64,000 nucleotides of DNA from Tigriopus japonicus (lineage: Eukaryota > Arthropoda > Copepoda > Harpacticoida > Harpacticidae). Shown here one piece after another: positions 44,680 to 56,961 of the stretch. The DNA lies in assembly GCA_010645155.1 (NCBI GenBank), contig JAAGOF010000319.1, positions 572,553 through 636,552 of the forward strand. The letters are read 5' to 3'. The notes beneath the pieces were generated by a model. The model saw only the letters and a program-made list of their open reading frames with translations. It was not told where the DNA came from and searched no databases. The translations under genes and the position numbers were made by a program. Each line of letters starts with the position of its first letter. Position 1 is the stretch's first letter.

Positions 44680-47600
44680 ATGACGCAAACTATTCCGTTG
44701 TCGATGTTCATGAATATGGATTCCCTCGAAATAATTGTTCTGTTAACGCTGATAGTAATTCACATTTGCGAACCAAAATTTTTATTCAGTTGGTTTGGAT
44801 TTGGAAGCGAAAATAACTTGGTGACCATCAAACCATTGCAGGAGAAGGTATTAAAATGGATTTGTTCATTGTCAAACGAAAGGGACAAAATTTAAAGAGG
44901 ATTGTTTATTAACAACTAGAACAATTCCCTCGAGGCAACTTGTATCATGGATGGAACAGGTGTGGGTGAGTGATTCATCAAGATCAATCATTTATGCGGC
45001 ACGAAACGATTTTTTTCACTCCTTAAAAACCGTTGGACAGTGTAGCAAATGGTTTTTTAAGCCATGGTTGATTTGATACATTAACTTCGATTAAAAACTT
45101 ATGCGAAAACCCATCGAATTGTTCTTTTGTGATAGTGCAAAAATTTGATTGCCTGGTCTTTTTCAATCTTTTGTTTATTTTCGGCAATTGATTAACATGT
45201 ACTGATTTCTATTACATTAATCATTAATCCCCAATTCTATACTGCTTGCAAGTTTAATTGTGCTAAAAATCGATGACGTCACATTCCTTCTTGTAAGATT
45301 TTGAACGTCCGAAAAAAGAGGGGGTTCTTCTCAAAGAAAGCTAAACTAAAAGCATTGTGACCTGCCCCCCCATACGAAGCAAACGGTGCTTTTTGTACTG
45401 TTATATCATTTCAATAAATATGTGTTTCGCAAGAATTTGTGCCCACACTTTGTAACATAAGGCTTTAAAAACAGGTTTAGCAAATGCTTTCAAATAACAC
45501 ATTGGACCTCAGCAGGTCTTTCATAAGTTCCTTTTTGCTTCCTCAATTGGTTTCATATTGATGTATTTTAGTCTATATGATGCCTATGAAACCCAAGTAT
45601 CTAAGAACGCTCCTAATGACAAAAGTATTTCACATGCTGATCTCATCTTCCCACCTGTATTTCAAGGTAATATCATTAGTACACTCCATCTAAAGGAAGC
45701 GGGTGGGAAATTGTTTATCGATGGTGTCATTTTTGGACTTCATCATGACGATAAACCCCATCTACATGGGTTTCACATTCATGAATACGGCAAAGTGGGA
45801 AGTCGTTGTCTAGATGCAGGAGCTCATTTCAATCCTCAAGGGGTGAGATAATATTTGAATTTCAATGAATGATTAAATTCATAGGGTTGGGTGGTTTGAC
45901 TATGAGTCTTAATAGAGCCATCATGGTGGACCCAAGGACAAAGTCCGACATATTGGAGATTTGGGCAACGTTCGATCCAGCCGGGGAAAACTTTACGTCA
46001 ATGTTCAGGATTCTCAGGCTCTCCTCTCTGGAAAATATTCGGTACGAAACTTTACAAGACAAATATGACGGCTCTTGGTAGGTTTATTTAACTAGATAGC
46101 TTGGTACAGTTTGAATCAAATAAAAAAGCCCGCTTTTTCATTTAACTAAAACTAAAGCAAAGGTTCTGACCATATAGCTACAATGATAAGTTATATCAAT
46201 TTTCTTCGACTAATTGAGTGGTCACTCAACCAACCTCTTGGTTTCAAAACTTAGAAAAACTAAACAACAAAAGAATAAATTAGCTCTAACCCTTCAGGGC
46301 TCTAAGCCTTTACCTTGCAGGACCCCAAGCCCCCACACGGTATTGAAAATTTCATATTATGTTTCTATGGAAAAAAACCACAATATTTTTTTCAAACAAA
46401 TTCAAACAATTGTTTGTGTATGGAAATTCACAAACACTATGAGATATGTTTCAGGCTCAGGAAATCAAGGGAACAACTTTGATTTGCCAAGTTTCTCAAA
46501 GTCTGGTTTTGAATAAAAGTTATGTACCTAAAAACCTATTAAACAACATAATTTTCTAAAATTAAGTCAGTGCACTTTTAGAGCAAATTAAGATTCCTTT
46601 CGAATCGAAATTGAATGAAAATATGTTACTCAGCTGCTGAGTTATTTGAGTTTAACCGGTCCATTTTTGATCCAAAAAAGCGATAAAACGCTCCGGGTAT
46701 ATGAAAACTCAAATTCCCAAGCAAATTATATAGATTTTTGATGTCACAACATGAAACAAAAAATCTGCATTTTTCAAGGTTTTGTCATAAAATGTCAAAG
46801 AAGTATATATTATTTCCTAAAGAACACTAAAACACAATTTTCCGAATAATGGCTTTTGATTCATAGAAAGGTCATATTGATAGGTCCACTATGCAAATTT
46901 TGTGAAATTCTGTAATATTTTAAAAAAAATCGATATTGGTCCAATTTGACCATGGTCCTTCGAGAAATAATGAATTCTCACAAACTACGAAGACACATGT
47001 GTACAATAATTTAATTCAATTTTCATTTTAAAACCTAACCTTATGTACTTAAATCAATGAAAACATAGTTTTTCAAAAATATGTATTTTTAGTGTGTATT
47101 AACTACCAATAAAAGTTATTGTAACATTTTATGACAAAACATAAAAAATGAAGATTTTATTTTATTTCATTTTGTGACATCAAAAATATCTATCCTTTGG
47201 TTGGGAATTTGAGTTTTCATACACCCGAAGCGTTTCTTTTCTCTTTGGGGTCAAAAATGGACCGGTTAGACTCAAATAATTCAGCATCTGAGCAACAAAT
47301 TTTCAGGCAATCAAAATTCAGGTATCAAAATCTGCCCTAAAAATGCACTGCCTAGATTTTCAAAGAATAGTTTATTAAATAGGGTTTTTAGGTACATAGC
47401 TTTTATTCTAGACCTGATATTGAAAAATGCAGTAAATCAAAGTTGTTCCCCTAGGTTTCCCGAGTCTGAAACCTAGCTCATAGTGTATGGGAATTTCCAT
47501 AGAAACTTGATATGATTTTGTTCAATGCCGTGCTTACTTTGTGGGGCCCAAAGCCCTTACCCTGAGGGGCTCTTACCGTTGGAAGATCCTTTTTTCGAGG

Positions 47601-48380
47601 TACAACCGTTACCCTGTCTTTCCTTCCCAAGTTATCTTCCCATCTTCCCTTTTCCATCCTTTTTACCCAGTCTACCGTTAAACGTTGTAAAGGGTTGTCT
47701 AATAAAAATCGGTTCAGTTTTTAAAAATTGTAGTCCGGATAAAATTTTAGCAGGGAAGTTATTAAAATGCAAAAGTGCAAAAGACGAAATGCAGGCCCAC
47801 TATTTTGGACTTTCTCCATAGCTCTTGGGCCCACCAACGACCACCCTTGGGCCCACATGGGCCGCGGCCCACCGGTTGCCTTCCTTTGCATTTTATTGGC
47901 CTAATTCTCATGAGAACAAAAATTAAGTAGGTTGCGTTTGCCGTGACTGTTCTTCGTATCAAAAGGTACCAGGTTGAAACTTTTCCATTTTCCCCACAAT
48001 AACCAAATTAGACGTCGATATTAAGCTAGTGCTTTCAGGTCAGAACTTCTTAAAAGATCACTATTCTCTGGGGTGAAAAAAAAATAATCGATTCATTGTC
48101 ACTTTCTGTCCTTAAATGTAATGGCAAACATGTTTGAATTGAAGAAATCAGAAACCAGTCACTCTGGGGAATCTTTCCAAGAGGATTGCCTTGAAAATAT
48201 GCACATTTCTCAATGATACAATTTTTCCAGGTCTTAGGCAAGGCCCTTGTACTGCATGCAAAGCCTGATGATTTCGGCCGAGGTAAAACCGAGGACTCTT
48301 TACGAACCGGGAACACTGGGTCCAGGTTGGCTTGCTGTGTGATAAAGCTCAATGATTGGAAAACCTACACGTTGAACTAA
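44680..48380 (+). CDS. Extracellular Cu/Zn superoxide dismutase
   Basis: Exons read: 44680-44847, 44920 to about 44969, 45572-45842, 45916-46041 and 48231-48380. The last three are certain; the second exon and its donor (weak GTGATT) are inferred from phase. The enzyme dismutates superoxide to oxygen and peroxide. Metal ligands are all present: the two His in GFHIHEYG, His in GAHFNP, His in HHGGPKD, His and Asp in VRHIGDLGN, and His in LVLHAKPDD. The disulfide cysteines (SRCLDAG and RLACC) and the catalytic Arg (GNTGSR) are also kept. A hydrophobic N-terminus (LEIIVLLTLIVIHI) indicates secretion. The last intron is 2.2 kb because a foldback element sits in it. An acceptor-like TTACAG ends one base before the start codon. 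Confidence 0.85.
46285..47577. mobile_element. Foldback element in the last SOD intron, about 1.3 kb
   Basis: Two arms of about 450 bp, roughly 46285-46740 and 47190-47577, are diverged inverted copies. Matching blocks include AACCGGTCCATTTTTGA, GTATGAAAACTCAAATTCCC, GGAACAACTTTGATTT and TTATGTACCTAAAAACC with their complements on the right. The outer ends carry CCCTTCAGGG and CCCTGAGGGG. The interior (46760-47190) is AT-rich without an ORF. The boundaries are approximate and I could not fix a target duplication. Confidence 0.75.
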
Positions 48381-48836
48381 AATTATTGTACAGGGCACAT
48401 TTCTACTCAGGGGCAAGTGTTTGGATTCTTGAGGTCATTTTTTGGCATTAAATACCCTACTTGAAACATTTTTGCTGACCTCAGCGCGAATTAATGCCCA
48501 AGCTAGAGTATCAGGGGTCATGGGGAAAGTGTTAGGCCTACATAAACATATTTGGGTGGCCCAGATCTTGGTCATTTTAGTTAATACATAGTCAAACTTG
48601 TGATTGATGTTAAATACATGACTTTAAGAGCATTCCTCTGATTTATGAAAACATTCTTTTCATGTTCTTTTGGGTATAATGATGACTAGAATTTGAGTGA
48701 GTGAAAGTCATCAATCACAACTAGCCTGATCCATTCTCTACTATTAGTCTTGTCCGGGCGATTCAAGGCTCTGGGTGACTCAGTTTAGTTTGCCAGGCTT
48801 GATCTTAATCACTTGTTTGGAGGTGTGATCTAAAAA

Positions 48837-50169
48837 ATGGATTCAATCAAGAGCAAGATGCAATCTTTGGCTCAAGCCACTCAAGAGGCAACCGAGCGTG
48901 CTAACCGATATGAGGTGGAAACCCGAAGGATTAACGACGTGGCCGATAAATTTGAGGATCAGGTACAACATGAATGAATTGGTGACTAATGGGTCATGCC
49001 TTTGACACATTTGTCTACCCTATCTTCTTATGTCTCAGGTGAGAAGCATCCAGAAGAAGATGCAGGCCCTTGAAGGTCAATATGACTCTTGCTCGGAGCA
49101 ACTTTTTGAAGTCACCATGAAATTGGAAGTCAAGGAGAAGAACTTGGCCAATGCTGAAGGAGATGTGGGATCACTAAGCCGAAGGGTCCTCTTATTGGAA
49201 GAGGAGGAAGAGCGAAGCGATGAGAGATTAGCTCGGGTAATTAAACGTGGCTTTACTTGTTTTCCCGCTTTGCAAGAACCCCGCTTCAGTGTGACCAATT
49301 TCAATGCTATCAAAAAATTATGTTTAGCCTGGGAATTGTTGGACTTTTGAGATTTTGTAACGGGGATTAGCAATTATTTTGAACTAATGGACTACTAATA
49401 GGAATTATCCCTTTGGAAGATCTCTTTCTGACAAAATAAACCTCTCAGATCAAAATTTGTTTTTAGCTTTCAATTTTCAGGTCACTTGTTTATTTATCTG
49501 TCAAAGAATGATAAAAAAGTGTAGGTCTTTTGGGAATTACATTTTGTTTCGTTGAATTTTAGGCAATTACGGATTTGGCCAAGCATTCTCAGCGAGCTGA
49601 TCAGGCTGTCAAAAAGAGGCAACATCTTGAGAACCACAATACTTACAATGAGGAACAATGTGACAAATTAGAGACCCAATTGAAGGAAGATAAGTTTACA
49701 ATGGCTGAATCTGAGAGGAAGTATGAAGATATCGCCAGAAAATTAGCAACTATGGAAGGTGGGAATAAAGATAACATTCAAAAATAATCATGAGTTACTC
49801 TGGAGAAGTCCCTATTTTTCTTGCTTTCAAGGTGAATTGGAAAGGAGCAATGAGAGATGTACATTAGGCGAAAAGAAGATTGTGGATTTGGAAGAAGAGC
49901 TGCGGTTGGTGGGGCAGAATCTCCAACAATTGGAAGTGTCTGAGGAAAAAGCCTTGAAAAGGGAAGAAAACTATCAAAATCAAATGAGAGCTTTGGCCGA
50001 GTCTCTCAAAACTGCCGAAAATCGAGAAGAAAATGCTTTGAAGAACATCCAACGGATGAATGTTCGAATCGATCAGGTTGAAGAGGATCTTCTTTGTGAG
50101 AAAATGAAGATCAAACGAGTCAGCGACGATTTGGACGGCACCTTCACCACCATGTTAAATATCAATTAA
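48837..50169 (+). CDS. Tropomyosin-family protein B
   Basis: Exons 48837-48962, 49039-49236, 49563-49758 and 49832-50169 encode 285 residues. The coiled coil begins MDSIKSKMQSLAQATQEA and runs in register with gene A throughout; about two thirds of residues look shared by eye. Family blocks include IQKKMQALEGQ, RRVLLLEEEEERSDERL, ERKYEDIARKLA and DLEEELRLVGQNLQQLEVSE. Cysteines at 60, 141, 183 and 262 coincide with those of gene A. Only the first intron position (after codon 42) is shared; introns after codon 108 and in codon 174 are unique to B. The C-terminus (DDLDGTFTTMLNIN) differs from the usual tropomyosin end. Its stop is only 87 bp from the stop of the convergent sphingomyelinase gene. 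Confidence 0.92.
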
Positions 50170-50256
50170 ATCCTGAACAAACAAAATCAGTACATACGAA
50201 TAGAGAGTATATCAGTAACAATTTATCTAGCCTGGTAGCCTTTTGAAAGTCAACTT

Positions 50257-53200
50257 TCAGCCCCAGATCCAATTCCATATTGAGTTACTTCGTCTGTTCA
50301 GGAGGTTTTCTATCTGTGAACACGTGCTTTCGTCACCAGAGGCGCCTGTCAACAGCTGACAAAGGATTTCCTTTTGACAGCTGATCTCACATGGATTCGC
50401 AAGAGCTGGGCCAAAACGGAAAAAGTAGGCCAGAAATTTCTTGAATAGAACCTCGTCCTCAGCCATTTTGAAGACCAGATCTCGCCACGATTGTGGTGAC
50501 AAGTTAGGAAGTTGGAGATCTTTTTTGGCAGAGTATTCCTCAACGTGGATCAATGACGAAGTTTGAATACTTGCTTGGAGGTCAAAATATGAGGTAGAAT
50601 GATCCAAGATGAGGTTTGTACTGTCATTGTGATTGCCTTTAGAGAGAGCAAACGTAAGTTATTATACAAAAACATTCAGAAGGAGCAGCTATTAGATACA
50701 AACCATCTATTTCATAGATTCTATAGGCAGGGTTGAGGCCTCCGCCAGGAGTTAAACTTGGAGCAAGGTAACCCATACTTATAGGGGTACTGCCATGGTG
50801 AAACACTTCGAATTCGTCAAAGTGAGTATGACCAAAAAACTGCCCCAGAATTGTATTATTGAACCTTTCAATAATCCTCCCGTATTCGTGCGCCCATTGG
50901 TCTGCAATGAGAAATTTATCTCACGCAAAATGATTTTGAGGTACAGTATATGCATGATGACTAGTTTACTGTAGCATGATTTGGTTCCAGGAGGAATGTG
51001 GCCAATGATGAAGACTTTTTCCTTGTTTAATTCAGCTTTGTGAAGCTCTTTATAAATCCAATGCAAATGGCCAATGGGGTCATTGAAATCCAGGAGCAAC
51101 CAGAAATTGAAATTATTGCAAACATTTGTGTTCACAGAGATCAACTTCAGACCAGGACGTATGTTTGTCTACGAAGATGGGTATTTGTCATTATTTCGGA
51201 TATTGGAATGACTGAGACATTTTAAGCTTACAGCAAAATAACCTCCACGTTTGATGGTTTTTTGTTGGATTTTGCCTGGCAGCCAATCCTTATAAAACTT
51301 TGCCAGATTTGCATAAAGCCATCCAGGGTTGTAACGTCCGGTTTCGTTTATGTTGGGAAACATGTTCACGGGAAAAGCTTCATGATTTCCAACGGTAGGA
51401 AACACAGGGGCATCTAGAAATAATACATTCAAAGCTCACTACAAATACAATATTTCACAATTTGCCCAATTATGGTTTACAATACCTGGAAAATGCTTTT
51501 TGATCACGTTTACCACCACTTTGGTGCTCTCCAGATTTCCAGTTCGATTTTGGCGCCAAACATCATGAGCAGGATAATCTCCAGTCACAATGATATAATC
51601 AATATCAGGGTGACGATGGCGAATTTCCTTCATAAATACATCCAAAGTCCAAGGAGGAAGATCACATCTGTAATCACCGAGTTTGTCAGCCGCGAATTTT
51701 TTATTCGAAGGATATCCATTTGTTCTCGCACAACAAACAGGTTCCCCACAATCTGCATTTGCTCCAATCTGTTAATGAAGTTGTATTATTTAGTCTCAAT
51801 AAGCTTAATAAGTTTTCTCTCGGCTTACCTGATAGTCCCTTTGAACATGTGGATCGGATAGGTGGAGAATTTTTTGCGTTTTTGGAGGCTTCACGGGGTA
51901 CTGAGGAACTATTGCTTTTTGCGGTCGATTCAAGTCGGGGATCTTCAAGGACCAATCGTTGATCCTTTTGCTGTGACTTGCACATTGTCCTTCCTCCACT
52001 AAAGCGCAAATATCCCACGCATGAATTGTTCCATTTCCTTCTTGCATAATATGGAACATTTGCTCCCCCACACTATGAACCATGCCATGACAAATGTCCT
52101 GTAAAAAGTGCGTAGTATAATAGGTTTAGCTTTCAGAACTACGCCTAAAGAAAGAGTTACACGTGTCAAGAAGCTACGCATGAATTGAGTTGAGCACGTT
52201 ATGCGTAATATGGGACATTCTTTTCCAATGACCCGAATAAAACGAGTTCAACTGAGAAGCAAAGTACATAATGTGAGGTGACGGTGAAAAAAATGTTATG
52301 TAATTAATATTCCTTTTGCTTTGAGCTACAAAGAACAAGCTCAAATTTGGTCCAGCAATATAAATCATTAGCTTTTGGCAATTTCGTAACTTTAGTAAAT
52401 GGTTAGTGCGAAGGAACTTTTATGGGTATTTTTGACAAATTGGGACAGTCGATTGTGAGATAAATGCGATCCTGGAAATGGTTTAAAGAACATTGTGTGC
52501 AGTCTTTCTTTGATTAGTCTAAAATTTTCTATTTTGTCACTTTTTTGACAAAACATACAAATTTCACATCACAGTAAGAACTTTCGAAAACTTGAAGCTA
52601 AGGAGGGACAACTCATGGGTAAAAAGCAACAAAATAGGAATGCATTGCCAAAAATTGTCTTTGCAGTGTCCGCTGCTTGTTTTATTTAGCATGAATAAAT
52701 TTGATTGATATATCCGGTTGATGTTTTCAAATGACGCTGATGTCATGCGTCGTTTTGTTTGCGTAATTCATTCCAGAGAGCTCTGACTCAACAAAAAGTA
52801 TTCAGAATTATCATTATAATATAAATGTTTTGAAAAGTTTTCTTTGGCCATAAACAGAAAAAAGTAATGCAGTGTTCAAAATCTGACCGCAACATCCATA
52901 TCAGCATTTTTTTCAAAAAAAAAAAATAGTTTGGTAATAGACAACTTTAAATTTAATTGATGATAATCCACATCAATTCTTTTTCTTCTTTTGGGGCCTA
53001 TGTTACGAAAGATCGAGGTCCAACTTGGACACTCGTAAATTCTGTGACAAAACATTGACTTAAAGAATAGGGATGCCATTGTTTTGCATAATTTCAAGTA
53101 CTCAATACTCAATTTTAATCATTTTCTGCAATAAGTAGCCTTATTGGTTGCAAATATAAGCCTGATTTATAAATTTTAGTGTAAACCGACTCAATGAGGC

Positions 53201-53893
53201 TTTTAATGATTTTCAAGACTTGACCAGCAATCTTAACTTCCGCACAATTTGTGCGGATTCACAGAAATTAAGAGTTTTCGACTTGCCAAAAATTTACGAG
53301 TCAAGTTGTTGCGTAATTTTGGTGTCCTTCTGGACATATTAGTAGCAGGCAGTCGAATTAACTACAGAAATTTTGCTAAATTGGCTTGAAAACACCTGAA
53401 ACAGATTTGATTAGTTAAGCAATTGTTCGTTAGACGTTGGACACAAAGTTTATGACAACAAACGCCTACCAAAAATATATTTGATTCCTTTCCTTTCACA
53501 AGAGCATTGTGGTTTCTCTTAAATACTCACTTTTCCTTGAATGCCAAAGAAACTGCACAACTTGGCCGTAATGGAAAGAAATTCCTCTTTGGATCTTCCA
53601 GCCCTTTCATAATCCACCATTAAGGCAGCTCCCCAATGGCAAACCATGCACCGAAATCCCGTGGTCAAGGCATTCGGGGGCGATTCTTGCGTTTGCTCCT
53701 CATTCCCCAAATTTCGTAAGAGGTCGGGTTTGCATTGAACTTGATTTGGGGACAACAACAAACAGAGAAGTAGTATGAAAACGAATGACAACCCACTTGG
53801 AGATGTTGGCAGTCCCATGGCCGATCTTTGACTGAAGCAAAGACTCGCTCTCGTTCGATGTCTAAGACGCCATCGTTGTCTTTGTTTCAGCAA
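50257..53893 (-). CDS. Acid sphingomyelinase (SMPD1-like)
   Basis: Seven exons: 53893-53531, 52098-51829, 51768-51486, 51413-51232, 51168-50970, 50901-50704 and 50636-50257. They give 624 residues from 53893, or 599 from the ATG at 53818, which starts directly before the signal peptide and is my preference. The lysosomal or secreted zinc enzyme cleaves sphingomyelin to ceramide and phosphocholine. An N-terminal saposin-B domain (CMVCHWGAALM, KLCSFFGIQ, DICHGMV) spans the first intron. The metallophosphoesterase core follows: SDPHVQRDYQ, TGDYPAHDVW, TVGNHEAFPVN, IIGHIPPG and FFGHTHFDEFEV, holding the metal-binding Asp, Asn and His residues. The C-terminal domain keeps paired cysteines (PCEISCQ, CQLL, CSQIE). 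Intron 1 is 1.4 kb, the others 60-80 bp. Confidence 0.95.
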
Positions 53894-54561
53894 TTGAGAC
53901 GTTGCTTCGGAAATCGAGATCTCTTACAGGGTGGATAAGAAAAACAACATGACTTTCATACAAAAACGTTTCCTCAAATGGAGGAGCTTCTGTTTTTCTT
54001 TTTTTTTTTAAACCAAAATCGTATTTGTTTGTGCGTTTTGAAAAAAATATCTAAAGAGGAGAGACACTGTTTTGTTTTATACCCCAGTCTAAAATTGGAT
54101 TGGATTAGATTTGCTCTGGGGTCAGCTTGTCGTGATTTGGATCCAAAGCTCGCCAATTGGTCCAAGACTGAGATTTATTGATTTCCAAAAAATCCAAGGA
54201 ACTTCATTTTTTGTCATATGGCATCTTCCTTCAAAAATCTTAAAACCATAATAATCTAGTTGATATACAATGATATATTTCCATGAGCTCTTTTGCACAG
54301 ACACCAAATGGCAACTGCTTCCTGAGTTTTAAGTAATTATTTTGTTGTTCACAGATATCCAATGCACATTTTCGGAGGAGGATATTGTTACCCTTTTGAA
54401 AATTTAAAGAACCTAGTAAGACAAATCGTGCCTCAACTGAATGAACAATATTTTTCTCTTCAAAAACTAATGTGCAATAATCGACTTTTCAAGAAATCTT
54501 TTAGCATAACCCCTGACAATTACTAAAAGATTTCTCAATTCCCTGAAAATGGTCTGATGAG

Positions 54562-55021
54562 TAGGGACGGGCAAAAAGTGTAAAAAGATTTTTGGTAACA
54601 TAAACACAATTATTTGCATTTTGCAGTTTTCGCCTTTATTTGCACGATTTTTTTACGAATTCGCCCTAAAATGAACCAATTGTTGAGAGTTTGCTATTTC
54701 CTCTTTGAAAATGTTTACTTTTGGAAGATTTTTTTTCAAATTTGAAAACTAAATCTGATTTTATGGCTCCCGCGTAGGTTAGCTTAGTATTGATTACTAC
54801 TACTTCAATATTTAAATTTTCAAGATTGAAAAATAACAACCAGATGACAAGAAAATATCTGAAGCTTTTAGTTTCAGAAATTTCAGTTTTTTGCAAATTT
54901 TCTAAATTTTATTTGCGCTTTTGACCTTTTTCTGCATTTTATTTTACGATTTTGGGCTGATTTTTGTGCAACTTTTGGTAACCAAAAGCTTCTTTTGATT
55001 TGCACTTTTTGCCCGTCCCTA
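54562..55021. mobile_element. hAT MITE, 460 bp
   Basis: Terminal inverted repeats TAGGGACGGGCAAAAAGTG and its complement CACTTTTTGCCCGTCCCTA are perfect. An identical 8-bp direct repeat CTGATGAG flanks both sides (54554-54561 and 55022-55029). Both features fit hAT. Second copies of subterminal motifs (TTTTGGTAAC) lie just inside each end. The interior lacks a transposase. A related right end recurs near 58045. Confidence 0.88.
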
Positions 55022-55668
55022 CTGATGAGACACTAATCCGATCCAATCAGTAGATATTTGATTTTGTCATCCTGGTCAAAGTTTTTGATACGCACCCTGT
55101 AAAAAAAATGGGTAGGAGTGGGGTCATCTATTGATTATTGGTGGCAACTGGCGAGAAATTTTGCCTTAAGAAATAATCCCCAAAAGAGAGGATTGTGTGT
55201 GTGACAGCTTCTACGGAGACAGACTGGAAACATGAGCACATTGTCTTGTTAAAGCTCTCGTATTGATGCCTAGAGTTTCATAATGCCAAAAGACAGTTGG
55301 TCGGTATCCATGATAAAAAAGAACGAGTCTTGTCAATCATGTATCAATAGCTCAATTCTGATGTTGGGTAAATGTGTCGAGATTTGCCATGTTTCATTTC
55401 TGATAATTGGAGATATTAGTAGAAATTCTGACAAGGCAATGAAAACTTCGTTTACTTTTTTTTCTTATTGTAAAACCAAAGAGGGAAAGTGTTCTAAAGA
55501 GAACACTCATTTGATCTGGGTTTTTGCATATGCTTATTTTTTTTGGAATTACAAAAACAAAAACAGGGGCAAAAGTCAAATGAAATAAAAGGGGAAAACA
55601 TGCTCCAAAGCGCACGAGAAAGAGGATCAAAACAAAGGAAAAAAGGAGGAGAAAAGTACTTGATTCTT

Positions 55669-56123
55669 CCAAGAACCACTGAATTTCACTGGGCTGGGAG
55701 GCTAACGAAAAGAATCATGATTTCCAGAAAGAAAAAAATCAACTACGTTCTTCTGCAAGTGAGACCTTGTCCATGTTGACATGAATACGTATTTCAATTT
55801 TCAGCTCAATCGAACGTCGGAGTCAAAAGTTATGCTCTTAAAGTTCAGTGCAAATCCTACCGAGAATGAATAAACTAGCCCTTTTCTGGTAATTGATCTA
55901 CTACAAAACCACAAAAGGGCAAGTTCATTCATTCTATGCTCTCTTCAGTACATAAGTTTGAGAAGGCATAACATTTCACTCCGGCATTTGATTGAGCTGA
56001 AAATTGAAATACGTCGTCTACTGAATACAAGGAAGATTTTGTTTGGAGACGAATGCAATTGAATTAATCCTTTTGGAAATCATAATTCTCACCATTAGAC
56101 TCCCACTCCAGAAAGGTGCTATT
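55669..56123. mobile_element. Palindromic MITE, second copy
   Basis: It starts CCAAGAACCACTG and has GGGAGGCTAACG on the left and TAGACTCCCACTCC near the right end. The core (ACGTATTTCAATTTTCAGCT, GTGCAAATCCTACCGAGAAT, CTCTTCAGTACATAAG) is nearly identical to that of the copy at 38485-38928. Ends are approximate. Confidence 0.7.
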
Positions 56124-56511
56124 TCCTTGATTTAAAGGCCTGAAAGTCTAAAAAAAGAAAGACAATAAAAGAAGGAAAGAACCAGACTTGAAATGAAAAA
56201 ATGCGTGAATATCACCTTAAAAATATCATCAAACATGGTCTTAGAAGTAATGCAAATTACGTTGGCAAACAAGTTATTACTTTAATTTACGATCACCTTG
56301 AAAAAACAACCCAACTCTAAAGGCACATAACAGAACATTCAGAAAAAAACTTGATATTGGAACTAAAGAATTAGAGGAAAAGCCTCGAAAAATACCTGTT
56401 ATTAGTTCATATTTTTGCGGCTTAACTGCTTGAACCTGTGATGTCGGATTTGCTAAAACGTATGGAAAAGAGGATTAGAGTATAACAGTGACGCAGAAAA
56501 GCCACGAAAAT

Positions 56512-56842
56512 AGTGATGGACCGAACCGAAAATGCTTTCGGCCGAAATTTCGGTTTCAGTTGCGGTTTCGGTTATGCCTACCTAAACCGAAAGCAGACAT
56601 GCATGGTAAAAATTGGAGTTTGACAACAAAATCGATGGTTTTTTGGTTCTAAACTTCTGAACTTTGCCGACTCATTAAATTTGCAACTACCCAAAACATC
56701 ATCGAAAACATGAGTAATTTGAAATTTAAACGGAATTTTGTATACATAAATTTTTAGTCAGCTGCTTTCGGTTTTGGTTTTGGTTAAGCCCTCTTCGGCC
56801 GGACCTTTTGCTTGCTGTAAAGAGCCCTTTCGGTCTATCACT
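56512..56842. mobile_element. Probable MITE, 331 bp, with TAGTGATGG ends
   Basis: The left end TAGTGATGGACCGAA and right end TTTCGGTCTATCACTA are inverted repeats with one mismatch. Inside are repeated CGGTTTCGGTT / GGTTTTGGTT motifs. TAGTGATG termini are seen in some hAT MITEs, but I do not see a clean 8-bp duplication. A matching right end (TTGGTCCATCACTA) occurs near 58136. Confidence 0.5.
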
Positions 56843-56961
56843 AATGAAAGTAACATATCGGCTGATCGGATAGGAGCATGCAACTTTAATTCTTTTTCGT
56901 CTTACGAGCAAGAATTAGCCTGTAGAACATATGTCAAATAAAAAGCAAGAGTTCAAAAATA

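Noticed and set aside
45869..46081. 70-codon frame reading ...PRTKSDILEIWATFDPAG... as the SOD continuation
   Set aside because: A different frame of the same DNA gives the exact SOD motifs HGGPKD and VRHIGDLGN with a proper acceptor at 45914-45915.
48050..48352. 100-codon minus-strand frame
   Set aside because: It lies opposite the last SOD exon, which has clear homology on the plus strand.
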